DNA of 64,000 nucleotides, from the NCBI RefSeq assembly GCF_900188025.1, contig NZ_FZNO01000023.1, forward strand, positions 28,102 to 92,101, written 5' to 3'. Position 1 is the first letter of the stretch; the number at the start of each line of letters is the position of its first letter. Shown in pieces: positions 9,680 to 19,234 of the stretch. The DNA comes from Blastococcus mobilis (GTDB lineage: Bacteria; Actinomycetota; Actinomycetes; Mycobacteriales; Geodermatophilaceae). The notes under the pieces are model-generated. The model saw nothing but the letters and a program-made list of their open reading frames with translations. It ran no database searches and had not been told where the DNA came from. A program made the position numbers and the translations under genes.

Positions 9680-9706
9680 CAACGAGGATCGTAGGGGCGG
9701 CATTCC
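9680..9706 (-). promoter_or_regulatory. SigR/SigH-type (disulfide stress) promoter for trxBA
   Basis: On the minus strand GGAAT (9706-9702), exactly 18 bases, then GTTG (9683-9680). This equals the GGAAT-N18-GTT consensus described for Streptomyces SigR and mycobacterial SigH, whose classic target is trxBA. The trxB start is 9 bases beyond the GTTG. Confidence 0.8.
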
Positions 9707-9756
9707 CCGGCCTCCTGTCAGCGACCCCCTCCCGGGACGGGGTCCTTCCACCTTCC

Positions 9757-11565
9757 TCAGCCGGCTGCGTGGACGGTGACCTCGGCGATGTCCGCGGAGA
9801 AGCCGTTCTCGCTGGGCACCAGCCCGGTGATCCAGACCAGCACGTAACGGGCGGAGACCGGCTCCTCGAAGCTGAGCTGCGTCTCCTCCTCGACCGTCCC
9901 GTCGGCGGCGACGGCGAAGTCGTCCAGGTCGCCGTCGGGGGAGTTCCCGGTGCGGATCTCCACCGTCGCACCGGGGGCGGAGCTGGTGAGGGTGACCGCC
10001 CCGAGCTCCTGCTTCTGCCCCAGGTCCAGCAGGAGCCCGACGCCGTCCTTGAGGTTGCCGAAGGCCGGTGAACCGCGGTACTCCAGGGTCGACCATGAGG
10101 TGGAGGGGTCGCCGTCGAAAGCACGCGGGACGGCGCGGGTGTTCTCGGGCTCGCCGTCGCCGCCCGGGTCGTACACGGCGCCCGAGGCGATCGGCACGGT
10201 CTCCCCGGCCGGGACGGCGGCGCCCCCCGTCTGCGGCGCGGGCGCGCTCACCGAGGGGGTCGAGCCGGGAACCTCCTCGACCTCCCCGGCGACGGACAGC
10301 ACCTTGTCGCCGATCCACCAGGCGAGCGCCACGACGATCAGCAGGGCGAGCAGCGGCAGCGCGATGAAGAGCATGCGGCGGCGCTTGGCCGCGTCGTCGT
10401 CGAGATCGTTCTCACCGGTGGCCGGCCCCTCGTGGTCCGCTGCGTCGCCGAGCACCGCGAGGGATTCGTCGTCGTAGCGGTCGGGGGTGGCGGAGACCGA
10501 CCCGGCGTAGGCGCCGGTGGCCGGGGCGACGGTGTCGGCGTCGATCGTGTCGCCGCCGAGGGAACCGGGGGCCGGCGGGGCGCTGGTGACCGGCCGCACG
10601 GGAGGAACGGGCGGTCGCGCGTGCGGGTGGAGACGGACGGGCTCGGCGCTCGCCACGGCGCGCGTCGCGCCCCCGCCGTCGGGGTGGTCGGAGGCCTGGT
10701 CGGGCCGGCGGTCGCGCAGCCGGCGCAGCCAACCGCTGTCGGTCTCCTCCGCGCGGGCGGCCGGGGTGAGGGGGCCGGGGCGGGACCGCTCCGCGAGCAG
10801 CGAGGCCATCGCGGCGACGCTGGACAGGCCCTGTCCCGGTTCGGTGGACCGGGCGCGGCGGACCAGCGCCACGAGGTCCGACGGCCCCGAGACGGTGCGC
10901 GGCCCGGGGTGGGCCGGGTCCAGGCCGGTCAGACAGGCCTCGAGGAGTGCGCCGAGGGCGGCGATGTCGCCGTCGATGCTGCCGGTCGCGGCGGGAACGG
11001 CCCGCAGGCCGACGAGGCCGTTCGGGCGCAGGACGACGTTGTCGGGGGTGAGCCCGCCGACGGCGAGGCCGACCCGGTGTGCTTCGGCGACCCCCTCGGC
11101 GAGGCGTCGCAGCACCGTCCGGGCCTCGCGATCGGGCATCGGGCCGCGGGCGAGCCGCTCGGCGAGGGTCTCGCCGTCGATCCACTCGTTGACGACGTAG
11201 GCGGCGCCGCCCGGGGTCTGCGGGTCGCCGGAGCCTTCGGAGGCGTCATAGACCATGGCCAGAGCCGGGGTGGCCAGCCCGCCGGCGGTCAGCGCGCGGC
11301 TGATCCAGGCGTGTGCGGCGGGGCCGGCCGGGGTGTGCACCCGGATGGCGACGTCGCGGTTGAGGACGCGGTCCTTGGCCCGCCAGCACTGGATGACGCC
11401 GGTGGGAGTGGGCTCGTCGGGGCCGACCTGGTCGAGTGGGCGGTAGCGGTCGGGAAGGCCGGTGGTCGTCGATGTCATCGACACTGTCGACCTCCTGTCC
11501 TGTTCCGACCGCCGGCGCGAGCGCTCCGGAGACGGCGGCGTCACATCCCGCGTGGGTCCGGTCAT
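9757..11565 (-). CDS. MviN-associated pseudokinase with C-terminal discoidin-like domain
   Basis: 602 residues; the ATG at 11565 overlaps the murJ stop (ATGA). An N-terminal kinase-like domain (about residues 40-270) keeps the overall order ([37 protein letters not shown]) but the catalytic HRDLKPxN loop is replaced by [14 protein letters not shown] and no DFG is seen, so it should be inactive. One membrane segment follows ([20 protein letters not shown]), then an extracellular domain with a discoidin-like pattern. In M. tuberculosis these parts are fused to MurJ in one protein (Rv3910), where the phosphorylated pseudokinase binds FhaA. Here the unit is split, which suggests a MurJ partner controlling lipid II flipping. 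Confidence 0.85.
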   Translation of the reverse strand: MTGPTRDVTPPSPERSRRRSEQDRRSTVSMTSTTTGLPDRYRPLDQVGPDEPTPTGVIQCWRAKDRVLNRDVAIRVHTPAGPAAHAWISRALTAGGLATPALAMVYDASEGSGDPQTPGGAAYVVNEWIDGETLAERLARGPMPDREARTVLRRLAEGVAEAHRVGLAVGGLTPDNVVLRPNGLVGLRAVPAATGSIDGDIAALGALLEACLTGLDPAHPGPRTVSGPSDLVALVRRARSTEPGQGLSSVAAMASLLAERSRPGPLTPAARAEETDSGWLRRLRDRRPDQASDHPDGGGATRAVASAEPVRLHPHARPPVPPVRPVTSAPPAPGSLGGDTIDADTVAPATGAYAGSVSATPDRYDDESLAVLGDAADHEGPATGENDLDDDAAKRRRMLFIALPLLALLIVVALAWWIGDKVLSVAGEVEEVPGSTPSVSAPAPQTGGAAVPAGETVPIASGAVYDPGGDGEPENTRAVPRAFDGDPSTSWSTLEYRGSPAFGNLKDGVGLLLDLGQKQELGAVTLTSSAPGATVEIRTGNSPDGDLDDFAVAADGTVEEETQLSFEEPVSARYVLVWITGLVPSENGFSADIAEVTVHAAG

Positions 11566-13562
11566 CCGCGTCCCGTCCGGGCCCTGATCGCTGCCAGGGG
11601 CTGCTTGATCTCCGGGACGCGGGCCAGCACCAGACCCGCGAGCGCCACGCCGCCGATGACCACGGTACCGACCAGCACCGTCACGAGCGAGCCTGTGGCG
11701 GACGTGCCGACGAGGTCATCGGTCACGTTCCGGACGAGCAGCCCCGCGCCGCCCGCGATCAGCGCGGCCGCGGCCATGCGCAGGACCGGCCCGAACGTCT
11801 CCCGCGTGCGCAGGCCGCCGAGCCGGCGGCGGAGGGCGACGTCGCCGATCACCCAGCCGACCACGTAGGTGATGCTGGTCACCAGCATCAGGCCGGCGAC
11901 GACCAAGTCGGGCCCGACGACCGCCGGGACGGCCAGCAGCAGCGGTACGCGGACGGCGACCATGCCGATCTGGATCAGCGTCGGGGTGCGGGCGTCCTTC
12001 ATCGCGTAGAAGACCCGCAGCTGGAGCAGCGTCACCGCCATGGGCAGCAGTCCGAAGGCCCCGATGGCCAGGGCCGTGCCGATCCCCGCGGCCTGTTCGG
12101 CCGTCGTCTCGCCCCGGGCGAAGGCGAGGACGCCCAGTGCGGGGCCGAGGACGATCAGCGCGGCGGTGACCGGCAGGAGCCCGAGGGCGGAGAGCCGGGT
12201 GCCGAGCGAGAGGTCCTGGATCACGGCCGGGAAGTCGTGCCGCGCAGCGGCGCGGCTCATGCGGGGCAGGAGCGCGGTGAGGAGTGCGACGCCGATGATC
12301 CCGTAGGGCATCTGGAACAGCAGGCTCGCGTTGGCGAACGCCAGCGAGCCCAGGCCGCCGGCGCGCCCGGCGGCGTTGGCGATGCGCATCGCCACGGCGA
12401 CGCCGATCGCGCTGACCGCGGAGTACCCGATCACCCAGAGCCCCAGCGTGCCGGCCTCGCGCAGCCCGGTGTTCTTCAGGCCCCAACGGGGACGCACCGG
12501 GACACCGACGCCCCGCAGCAGCGGCAGCAGGACCAGCGCCTGGACCGCGATGCCGAGCGTGGTGCCGATCCCGAGCAGCCAGACCTGGCCGGGCGTGATG
12601 GTCACCGGGGTCAGCTCCCCGGGGCCGCCGGCGGCCAGGAAGAGCAGGCCGGTGGCGATCACGACGACGTTGTTGAGCACCGGCGCCCACGCCGGCGGCC
12701 CGAAGACGCCGCGGGAGTTCAGGATCGCCTGGGCCAGGGCGCCGACGCCGTAGAAGACGATCTCGACCAGCAGGATGCGGGCCAGCCAGTTGGCCAGCCG
12801 CACCTGTTCCGGGTCGTCCACGATGCCGTAGAGCCGGGTCAGGAGCGGAGCGGCCAGGATGGCCACCGCCGTCACGACGACGAGCCCGCTGAGCGCGATC
12901 GTGCTCAGCCGCTGCGCGTAGGCCGTGCCGCCGTCGCTGTCGCGCTCCTGGGCGTGCACCAGCAGCGGGACGACGACGGAGGCGAGCACGCCCCCCAGGA
13001 GGAGTTCGTAGACGATGTTCGGCAGGGTGTTCGCGGTGTTGTAGGCGTCCCCGACCGCGCCCACGCCCAGCGCGGCGACCAGGACCATCGTCCGGAGGAG
13101 GCCGGTGATGCGGGAGACGAGCGTGGCGACCGCCATCGTCCCCGCGGCGCGCAGGATCCCGCCCGCCGCACCCGGTGCGCCCTCGCGCCGGTCGGCGTCC
13201 TCGTCGGTCTCCGCTGCCGGCCCGCGCGGGACCGGGGGGAGAGACGTCATCACCTGCGTGTGGCTGTCGTCCGCGGCAGGCACCCAGCGCCCCCGGGCCG
13301 CGCGCAGGGGCGGCAGGGGCGGCAACGGCCGTGGCACGGGCCGTGGCGCGGGCTGCGGGGATCCGTGTGTCGGGTCGGCGAACGGCGCCGACGGCGGCGG
13401 AGCGGCGCGGTAGGGGGGAGGCGGCAGGGCCGGGCCGTCGGCATTGGCGGGGGCCCGGCGAACCGGTGGAGGTACCGGCGGGCGCCCGCTGCGCACGTCG
13501 TCCTCGGCCAGGCCGCCCGGGTCGGGGGCCACGGGTCGTTCGTCCTCCGGATCGGCCCTCAC
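11562..13562 (-). CDS. murJ: Lipid II flippase MurJ (MviN)
   Basis: 666 residues; GTG 13562 overlaps the stop of the DUF6049 gene (GTGA). The first ~130 residues are a proline-rich cytoplasmic extension, then a 14-helix type MOP-family membrane domain beginning GTMAVATLVSRITGLLRTMV, with typical motifs such as NTLPNIVYELLLGG and VNEL-like RLANWLARILLVEI. MurJ flips lipid II to the outside of the membrane. The downstream pseudokinase is translationally coupled. No SigM gene lies here, in contrast to mycobacteria. Confidence 0.95.
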   Translation of the reverse strand: MRADPEDERPVAPDPGGLAEDDVRSGRPPVPPPVRRAPANADGPALPPPPYRAAPPPSAPFADPTHGSPQPAPRPVPRPLPPLPPLRAARGRWVPAADDSHTQVMTSLPPVPRGPAAETDEDADRREGAPGAAGGILRAAGTMAVATLVSRITGLLRTMVLVAALGVGAVGDAYNTANTLPNIVYELLLGGVLASVVVPLLVHAQERDSDGGTAYAQRLSTIALSGLVVVTAVAILAAPLLTRLYGIVDDPEQVRLANWLARILLVEIVFYGVGALAQAILNSRGVFGPPAWAPVLNNVVVIATGLLFLAAGGPGELTPVTITPGQVWLLGIGTTLGIAVQALVLLPLLRGVGVPVRPRWGLKNTGLREAGTLGLWVIGYSAVSAIGVAVAMRIANAAGRAGGLGSLAFANASLLFQMPYGIIGVALLTALLPRMSRAAARHDFPAVIQDLSLGTRLSALGLLPVTAALIVLGPALGVLAFARGETTAEQAAGIGTALAIGAFGLLPMAVTLLQLRVFYAMKDARTPTLIQIGMVAVRVPLLLAVPAVVGPDLVVAGLMLVTSITYVVGWVIGDVALRRRLGGLRTRETFGPVLRMAAAALIAGGAGLLVRNVTDDLVGTSATGSLVTVLVGTVVIGGVALAGLVLARVPEIKQPLAAIRARTGRG

Positions 13563-15934
13563 ACCGGGCTCCGGTTGGGCGGTGGCTGGAGGGCGGCGCC
13601 CTCCGGCGCTACCGCCGGCGGAGCGGCGTCCGCTGCCGCCCGGCGGCGCCGGAGGACGAAGTGGACCAACCGGCGGAGGAAGAGCAGGCCGAGCAGGGCG
13701 GCCGCCCCCACGGTGATGATGAGCGAGATCGGGCCGTACGCGGTGCTCTTGACCTGCAGGGAGATCTGGTCGCCGAGCGGGCCGCCGGCGGGCGTCGTCA
13801 ACTGTGCGCGGACGGCGAATCCGCCGGACTGGTGCACCTCGGTGGGCACCTGGAGGGTGGAACGCTCACCCGGGGCCAGCGTCTGGAGGCCGATCTCCCC
13901 GATGGACAGGCCACGGCTCCCGCGGGTCCGAACGTCGAGCAGCACCTGCACGGTCACCGGGAGGTCGTTGCGCACAGTGAGCACGAGCGGCGCCTCGCTG
14001 GAGCCGAGGCTGTAGGTGCCATCGGCCGGGGCCAACAGCGTCACCTGGCCGCGCAGTTGCTCCAGGAAGGTGCGCAGGGAGTTCGCGACCGCCCGCATCT
14101 CCTCGGGGTCGTCCCGGCGGCCTGCGGACGCGGCCCGCGAGATCGCCGCGTCGTAGCTGCGCAGGGCGGTGTCGGCGTCCCCGACCACCGCACCGGCCAG
14201 GTCGTCCCGGACCGCGACGCCCGCCACCACATCGGCCATCCCGGCGGGGTCCAGGCCAGGCGCGTCGGCCGGATCGGCGAGCTCACCGGCCGGCGCCGCG
14301 GCGCCGGCGGACAGCTCCGCCACGGTCGACGGGCGCAGCCACGGCAGGCTGCCGATGTCGGTCATCATCGCGCCGGCGCCCTCGGGCACGGCGTCCACCT
14401 CGCGGGGCGGGGCGACCAGCACGGTCTGTTCCGTCCCGTCCGGAGCCTGCATGGTGAGGGCGGCGAGCTCGGCGAGGTAGCGCTGCTCAGCCATGCGCGC
14501 GCCACCGGCTGCCTCCTCCACGGAGCTGACGAGACCACCCAGCCCGGGGTCGGCGACGAGGACGTCGAGCGGCCCCTCGGCGGTGGCCACGGTGGTCCGG
14601 GCGGTCGCGGTCGGGTCGGAGAGGCCGACCGCGTCGTCCCCGTCGGTCAGCCCGCCCGCGCCCAGGACGACCTGGCCGACACCGCCGGCCTGCAGGGTCG
14701 GGAGGGTGCCGGCGCGGAACGATCCCCCCGGGGCCCAGGCGAGGTCCGTGCGCGGCTCGACGTCGAGGGCCTCGGCGAGGATGGCCGCTCCGGCACCCTC
14801 CGCCGACTCCTCCGTCTCCGGTGCTGCGGCGTCCGTGGGCCCCGTGGCGGAGGACGTCGCCGCGGCACCGTCCTCGGTCGGGGTGGTCCCCGGTGGGTCC
14901 TGGGCGGTTCCGTCGGGCGTGCCGGGCAGGCTGCGGGTGAGGACGTCGGGAATCCCGGCGCCGACCAGAGCGTCGGCGTCCACGTCGCCGTAGGGCAGGG
15001 CGACCACCGGGTGGACGGCCGCGACCGCGGTGAGTCGCTCGAGGAACGCCGCGGCCGCCTCGGTACCCCGTCCTGCCTCGCCGCCGACCTCGTAGGGCCC
15101 GCCGGCCATCAGCTGCAGCTCCTCCACCAGCGCCGGGTCGACGGCCAGCGTCACCTCGATCGGCGGCGCGTCGCTGCCGCCGGCCGGCAGCCCGCCGGGC
15201 AGCCGCTCGATCACGGCCAGCGCACGGTCCAGGCGTCCACCGGTGTCGACGGACTCGGCGAGCCCGTCGTCCCGGAACCCGCCCGAGGGCTTGCGGTGCG
15301 AGGGCTCGGCGATGGGCCACAGCCAGGCGACGGCGGTCCGTGTGGTGGGCACCGGCGGCTGCTGCACCACGTACGTGGGCAGCTCACCGACCCGCCGCTG
15401 CTCGACGCCGTCCACGGCCCCGTTGACGTTGAGCAGCACCGGGTAGACGCCGTCCTCGGCGAGCCGGAGTTCCTCGGCGGGCAGCGTGTAGTTGAACGCG
15501 AGCTCGTCGCCCGGGGCGAGCTCGCCGGGAACCTGCTGGAACGGCGGCACCACGGCGGTCGCCGGGTCGGGGTCCTCCTGATCGGCGGCCAGCTCGGCGC
15601 GCGTCGTGAGGACGGCGCCGCGCTGCAGCCGCAGGCTCAGATCGGTGATCGTGGTCGGCCCCGTGTTGGTCAGTGTCCCGGTGACGGTCACGACCGACCC
15701 GGGGGTGATGGTCCGCGGCTCGAAGCGGCCGACCGCGATCCGGACGGGCCGGTCGACATCGGTGGCGACGTTCGGGGCTGCGCTCTCCGCGGGAGCGGCC
15801 ACGACCGGGATGTCGGCGGGCGCGGCGAGCGCCGGCGCGGCGGGGACGCCGAGCGCCAGACCCAGCGCGGTGACACCCACCGCCGTGGCGGACAGGGGGG
15901 CGGCGGCGGCGCGGAACAGCGCCGTCCGCGTCAC
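13559..15934 (-). CDS. DUF6049 family secreted/membrane protein (Rv3909-like)
   Basis: 791 residues from GTG 15934, which follows AGGAGG; another GTG lies one codon upstream. There is an N-terminal signal peptide (ALFRAAAAPLSATAVGVTAL...APALAAPAD), a large extracellular part with several Ig-like stretches, and a C-terminal membrane helix (GPISLIITVGAAALLGLLFL) followed by a basic tail. This gene always sits beside murJ in actinobacteria, as in mycobacteria, and is thought to serve cell-envelope assembly; the molecular function is unknown. It is translationally coupled to murJ. Confidence 0.87.
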   Translation of the reverse strand: MTRTALFRAAAAPLSATAVGVTALGLALGVPAAPALAAPADIPVVAAPAESAAPNVATDVDRPVRIAVGRFEPRTITPGSVVTVTGTLTNTGPTTITDLSLRLQRGAVLTTRAELAADQEDPDPATAVVPPFQQVPGELAPGDELAFNYTLPAEELRLAEDGVYPVLLNVNGAVDGVEQRRVGELPTYVVQQPPVPTTRTAVAWLWPIAEPSHRKPSGGFRDDGLAESVDTGGRLDRALAVIERLPGGLPAGGSDAPPIEVTLAVDPALVEELQLMAGGPYEVGGEAGRGTEAAAAFLERLTAVAAVHPVVALPYGDVDADALVGAGIPDVLTRSLPGTPDGTAQDPPGTTPTEDGAAATSSATGPTDAAAPETEESAEGAGAAILAEALDVEPRTDLAWAPGGSFRAGTLPTLQAGGVGQVVLGAGGLTDGDDAVGLSDPTATARTTVATAEGPLDVLVADPGLGGLVSSVEEAAGGARMAEQRYLAELAALTMQAPDGTEQTVLVAPPREVDAVPEGAGAMMTDIGSLPWLRPSTVAELSAGAAAPAGELADPADAPGLDPAGMADVVAGVAVRDDLAGAVVGDADTALRSYDAAISRAASAGRRDDPEEMRAVANSLRTFLEQLRGQVTLLAPADGTYSLGSSEAPLVLTVRNDLPVTVQVLLDVRTRGSRGLSIGEIGLQTLAPGERSTLQVPTEVHQSGGFAVRAQLTTPAGGPLGDQISLQVKSTAYGPISLIITVGAAALLGLLFLRRLVHFVLRRRRAAADAAPPAVAPEGAALQPPPNRSPV

Positions 15935-16009
15935 CACACCTCCTCGCCGGCGCTCACCGGCCACCTGACGCGGGGCCGTGCCGTGCCTGTCTCGACCTCG
16001 CACGCCCGG

Positions 16010-16486
16010 TCAGGCGCTGTCGGCCAGCAGTGCGGGCGCGCGCTCGACCAGTGCTCGCTCGTCGGCATAGGCCAGCCGGCCACTCAGCTCGTCGAGGGGG
16101 ACCCAGGCGACCTCGGTCACCTCGACGTCGGCATCGGACAGGGCGCCGCCGATCGCGCGAAGGAGGAAGTGGTGCACGGTCTTGTGCACGCGCCGGCCGT
16201 CGGCGACGAACCAGAAATCGATGATTCCCAGCGGAGCGACGACCTCGCCGACGATCCCGGTCTCCTCCGCCACCTCGCGGACCGCGGTGTCCGCGGGGGT
16301 CTCGCCCGCCTCGATGTGCCCCTTGGGCAACGACCACAGGAGCCTGCCCCGGCGGTCGGTGCGGCCGATGAGGGCGGCGCGGGGCCCGGTGACACCGTCG
16401 TCGGCCACCACCAGGCCCCCGGCAGACGTCTCGTCGACCCGGCGCAGCCGGCGGCCGGGGCGCCCGCGCCCGCCCGTCCCAGCCAT
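16010..16486 (-). CDS. NUDIX hydrolase (MutT4-like)
   Basis: 158 residues with a complete Nudix box: [20 protein letters not shown] followed by TGI, matching G-x5-E-x7-REUxEExGU. The N-terminus is basic. Such enzymes cleave nucleoside diphosphate-linked substrates; the mycobacterial protein at this position is called MutT4. The ATG at 16486 lies 6 bases after TACCCT on the minus strand, with no Shine-Dalgarno, indicating a leaderless mRNA. It is divergent from pcnA. Confidence 0.9.
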   Translation of the reverse strand: MAGTGGRGRPGRRLRRVDETSAGGLVVADDGVTGPRAALIGRTDRRGRLLWSLPKGHIEAGETPADTAVREVAEETGIVGEVVAPLGIIDFWFVADGRRVHKTVHHFLLRAIGGALSDADVEVTEVAWVPLDELSGRLAYADERALVERAPALLADSA

Positions 16487-16492
16487 ACCAGG

Positions 16493-16498
16493 AGGGTA
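16493..16498 (-). promoter_or_regulatory. -10 element for a leaderless NUDIX transcript
   Basis: TACCCT followed by exactly six bases and then the ATG. The spacing would place the transcription start on the A of the start codon. Confidence 0.55.
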
Positions 16499-16545
16499 GC
16501 GCGCGTCCGGCGACAGCTCAGGGAGCATCGCAGCGAGGAACGAGC

Positions 16546-16604
16546 TCAGTGGCCGCGCTGCAGGGTCCCGCCGCGAGCGAGCGGTGGGGGGCAGCGGGGT
16601 CCTT
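16546..16604 (-). repeat. Palindromic intergenic repeat copy in the NUDIX-pcnA gap
   Basis: Minus strand: AAGGACCCCGCTGCCCCCCA, CCGCTCGCTCGCGGCGGGAC, then CCTGCAGCGCGGCCACTG. Very close to the 33642 and 22289 copies. Unlike most copies it lies between divergent genes rather than after a stop codon. Confidence 0.8.
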
Positions 16605-16661
16605 ACGCGGAGCGCGGAGCCGGACCAAGGCGGCTGAGCGACGGCACTAGTCTGGCTGGTC

Positions 16662-18179
16662 GTGTCCGCAGAGCCCCCGCGTCCCACGACTGAGCCCGCG
16701 AGTCGTCCGCACGCCGAGCCGGTCCCCCCGGCCGTTCAGGCGACGGTGCGGGAGCTGGTCGACCTCTCCCCCGTCCTGACCGAGCTCGGGCAGCGCTTCA
16801 CCGCCGCGGGTTTCGAGGTCCACCTCGTCGGAGGCTCGGTACGGGACGCGTTGCTCGCCGCGGCCGCGCCCGCGCACGACCCGACCCACCCGCCCGGCGA
16901 CCTCGACCTCACCACCGACGCGCGCCCCGAGCAGGTCCTCGAGCTGCTCCGCGGATGGGCCGGTTCCACGTGGAACACGGGCATCGCGTTCGGCACGGTC
17001 GGTGCCGAGGTCCGCGGATCGCGGCTGGAGATCACCACGTTCCGGGCCGACCGCTACGACCGGGAGTCCCGGAATCCGGAGGTGGCCTGGGGGAACTCGC
17101 TGGTCGACGACCTTCGACGTCGGGACTTCACGGTGAACGCCATGGCGGTCTCACTGGGCCCCGACCGGACGGTGACCGACCCCTTCGGAGGTCTGGGCGA
17201 CCTGATGCGCGGGCGGCTGCGCACGCCTGGTCCGGCCGTGGAGTCCTTCGCCGACGACCCGTTGCGGATGCTGCGCGCCGTCCGGTTCGTGGCCCAGCTG
17301 GGCCTCGTCCCCGAGGACGACGTCGTGGCGGCGATGACCTCGCTGAGCGGTGAACTCGGCCGGATCACCCCCGAGCGGGTGCAGGCGGAGCTGTCCAGGA
17401 CGCTGCTCCAGGACGCCCCGAGGGCGGCGCTGGAGCTCTTCGTCGACACCGGGCTGTCCGACGTGGCGCTCCCGGAGCTCTCCGCCCTGCGGATGGAGAT
17501 CGACGAGCACCACCAGCACAAGGACGTCTACACGCACTCGCTGACGGTGCTGGACCAGGCCATCGCTCTGGAGAAGGCCGACGCGGAGGCGCCGTCGCCG
17601 GACCTGGTGCTCCGGCTGGCCGCGCTGCTGCACGACATCGGAAAGCCGGCGACCCGCCGGCACGAGCCCCGCGGGCGGGTGTCCTTCCACCACCACGAGG
17701 TGGTCGGCGCCAAGCTGGTGCGCAAGCGGCTGACCGCGTTGCGGTACTCCAAGGAGATCGTCGAGGCGGTGTCCCGCCTGACCTTCCTCCACCTGCGCTT
17801 CCACGGGTACGGCTCCGGCGAGTGGACCGACTCCGCGGTCCGCCGGTACGTCACCGACGCCGGAGACCTGCTGCCCCGCCTGCACAAGCTGGTGCGGTCG
17901 GACTCCACGACGCGGAACAAGCGGCGGGCGGCCGCGCTCTCGGCCACCTACGACTCGCTCGAGGCGCGGATCGCCGAGATCGCCGAGAAGGAGGACCTGG
18001 CGCGGGTGCGCCCGGACCTCGACGGCAACGCGATCATGGAGATCCTCGGACTCCGCCCCGGTCCGGATGTCGGGCGCGCCTGGCAGTTCCTCAAGGACCT
18101 GCGGCTCGAGCGAGGTCCCCTCGACCCGGACGACGCCGAGGCCGCGCTCCGGGACTGGTGGGCGGCTCAGCAGGACTGA
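16662..18179 (+). CDS. pcnA: CCA tRNA nucleotidyltransferase (class II, with HD domain)
   Basis: 505 residues. Nucleotidyltransferase core [13 protein letters not shown] with metal-binding DLDLTTDA, the [10 protein letters not shown] motif and DPFGGLGDL, followed by a C-terminal HD domain ([21 protein letters not shown]). It adds or repairs the 3' CCA of tRNA. The annotation name pcnA follows mycobacterial use. A parS site lies inside the coding region at 16963. The GTG start lies 8 bases after TAGTCT, consistent with a leaderless transcript. Confidence 0.96.
   Translation: MSAEPPRPTTEPASRPHAEPVPPAVQATVRELVDLSPVLTELGQRFTAAGFEVHLVGGSVRDALLAAAAPAHDPTHPPGDLDLTTDARPEQVLELLRGWAGSTWNTGIAFGTVGAEVRGSRLEITTFRADRYDRESRNPEVAWGNSLVDDLRRRDFTVNAMAVSLGPDRTVTDPFGGLGDLMRGRLRTPGPAVESFADDPLRMLRAVRFVAQLGLVPEDDVVAAMTSLSGELGRITPERVQAELSRTLLQDAPRAALELFVDTGLSDVALPELSALRMEIDEHHQHKDVYTHSLTVLDQAIALEKADAEAPSPDLVLRLAALLHDIGKPATRRHEPRGRVSFHHHEVVGAKLVRKRLTALRYSKEIVEAVSRLTFLHLRFHGYGSGEWTDSAVRRYVTDAGDLLPRLHKLVRSDSTTRNKRRAAALSATYDSLEARIAEIAEKEDLARVRPDLDGNAIMEILGLRPGPDVGRAWQFLKDLRLERGPLDPDDAEAALRDWWAAQQD
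16963..16976. promoter_or_regulatory. parS site 3 (inside pcnA)
   Basis: Perfect GTTCCACGTGGAAC within the pcnA coding sequence, 15 kb from parAB. Confidence 0.9.
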
Positions 18180-18228
18180 ACCTGCCTCCGGACTGCAGGT
18201 AGCGCGGCGTCCTGCCGACAATCCCGAC

Positions 18229-19227
18229 GTGGACGACCACGAAACCGCCGGCGGCGAACCGGCCGGACCGGTACCCACCTCGCCGACCGGACGGGTGCCG
18301 GAGTGGGTGCTCCACGAGGCGGCCGGCCGACCGGTGCAGTCGGTCCCCTGGCGCTCGGACAGGGCGGGGCCCGCACGGCGCCGCGGCCGCACCGTGCTGC
18401 GTGCGCTGGTCGTCGTCCCGCTGGTGATCCTCCTGAGCCTCGGCGCCGCCGTGCTGGTGGGTCCCAGCTCCTGGCCGTGGAGGCCGGTGGCGCCCGAGGC
18501 CGCACCGCCGGCGGCACCCTCGGTCACCCCGCCGACGCTCACCACACCCCCGGACCGGCCGACCGCGGGCCGCGAGGCGGCCCGCAAGCCGCTCGGTCGG
18601 CCCCTCCCGGCGCCACCTGAGGGAGGCGCGCACGCCTTCATCGCACTGCAGGCCGACGGTGTCACGCCGGTCGCCTACGACCCCTGCCGCCCGGTGTACT
18701 ACGTCATCCGCCCCGACAACGCCCCCGCAGGTGGGGATCAGGCCGTGCACGAGGCGTTCGCGCGACTCTCGGAGGTGACCGGTCTGCAGTTCCGCTACGA
18801 CGGGGTCAGTGACGAGTCCACGACCCTCGACCGGCCCATCTTCCAGCCCGAGCGGTACGGGGACCGGTGGGCGCCGGTGCTGGTCGCCTGGGAGAGCGAG
18901 GAGCAGAACCCGGCGCTGGCCGGTGACACGGTCGGTCAGGCCGGCAGCGTGGCCGTCTCGCTCGGCGACGGGCCGCGGGTCTTCGTCACGGGAACGGTCT
19001 CCCTGGATGCCGGCCGGATGCCGGAGATCCTGGCCATGCGGGACGGCGCCGCCACCGCGCGCGCGATCATCCTGCACGAGATCGGCCACCTGGTCGGCCT
19101 TGCGCACGTCGACGACGGGGAGCAGCTCATGTACCCGGAGGCGCGGCGGGAGGTTCCCGACTTCGCGCCCGGCGACCTGACCGGCCTGGCCGTCCTGGGC
19201 GACGGGCCCTGCGTGCCGGAGCTCTGA
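18229..19227 (+). CDS. Membrane-anchored or secreted metzincin-type zinc metalloprotease
   Basis: 332 residues from GTG 18229. A cytoplasmic N-terminus of about 55 residues is followed by one hydrophobic segment (LRALVVVPLVILLSLGAAVLV), a Pro/Thr-rich linker and a catalytic domain. The active site is HEIGHLVGLAH (His283, Glu284, His287, His293), the HExxHxxGxxH zinc motif of metzincins, with a downstream Met-turn candidate (QLMYPEARRE). The topology is that of a type II membrane protein with its protease outside. Matrixin-like domains of this sort are common in actinobacteria; the substrate is unknown. The start codon lies 6 bases after GACAAT. Confidence 0.82.
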   Translation: MDDHETAGGEPAGPVPTSPTGRVPEWVLHEAAGRPVQSVPWRSDRAGPARRRGRTVLRALVVVPLVILLSLGAAVLVGPSSWPWRPVAPEAAPPAAPSVTPPTLTTPPDRPTAGREAARKPLGRPLPAPPEGGAHAFIALQADGVTPVAYDPCRPVYYVIRPDNAPAGGDQAVHEAFARLSEVTGLQFRYDGVSDESTTLDRPIFQPERYGDRWAPVLVAWESEEQNPALAGDTVGQAGSVAVSLGDGPRVFVTGTVSLDAGRMPEILAMRDGAATARAIILHEIGHLVGLAHVDDGEQLMYPEARREVPDFAPGDLTGLAVLGDGPCVPEL

Positions 19228-19234
19228 CCGGCGG

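Noticed and set aside
13175..16693. A 1172-codon open frame on the plus strand over murJ and the DUF6049 gene
   Set aside because: Low-complexity Arg/Gly-rich translation complementary to well supported genes on the minus strand.
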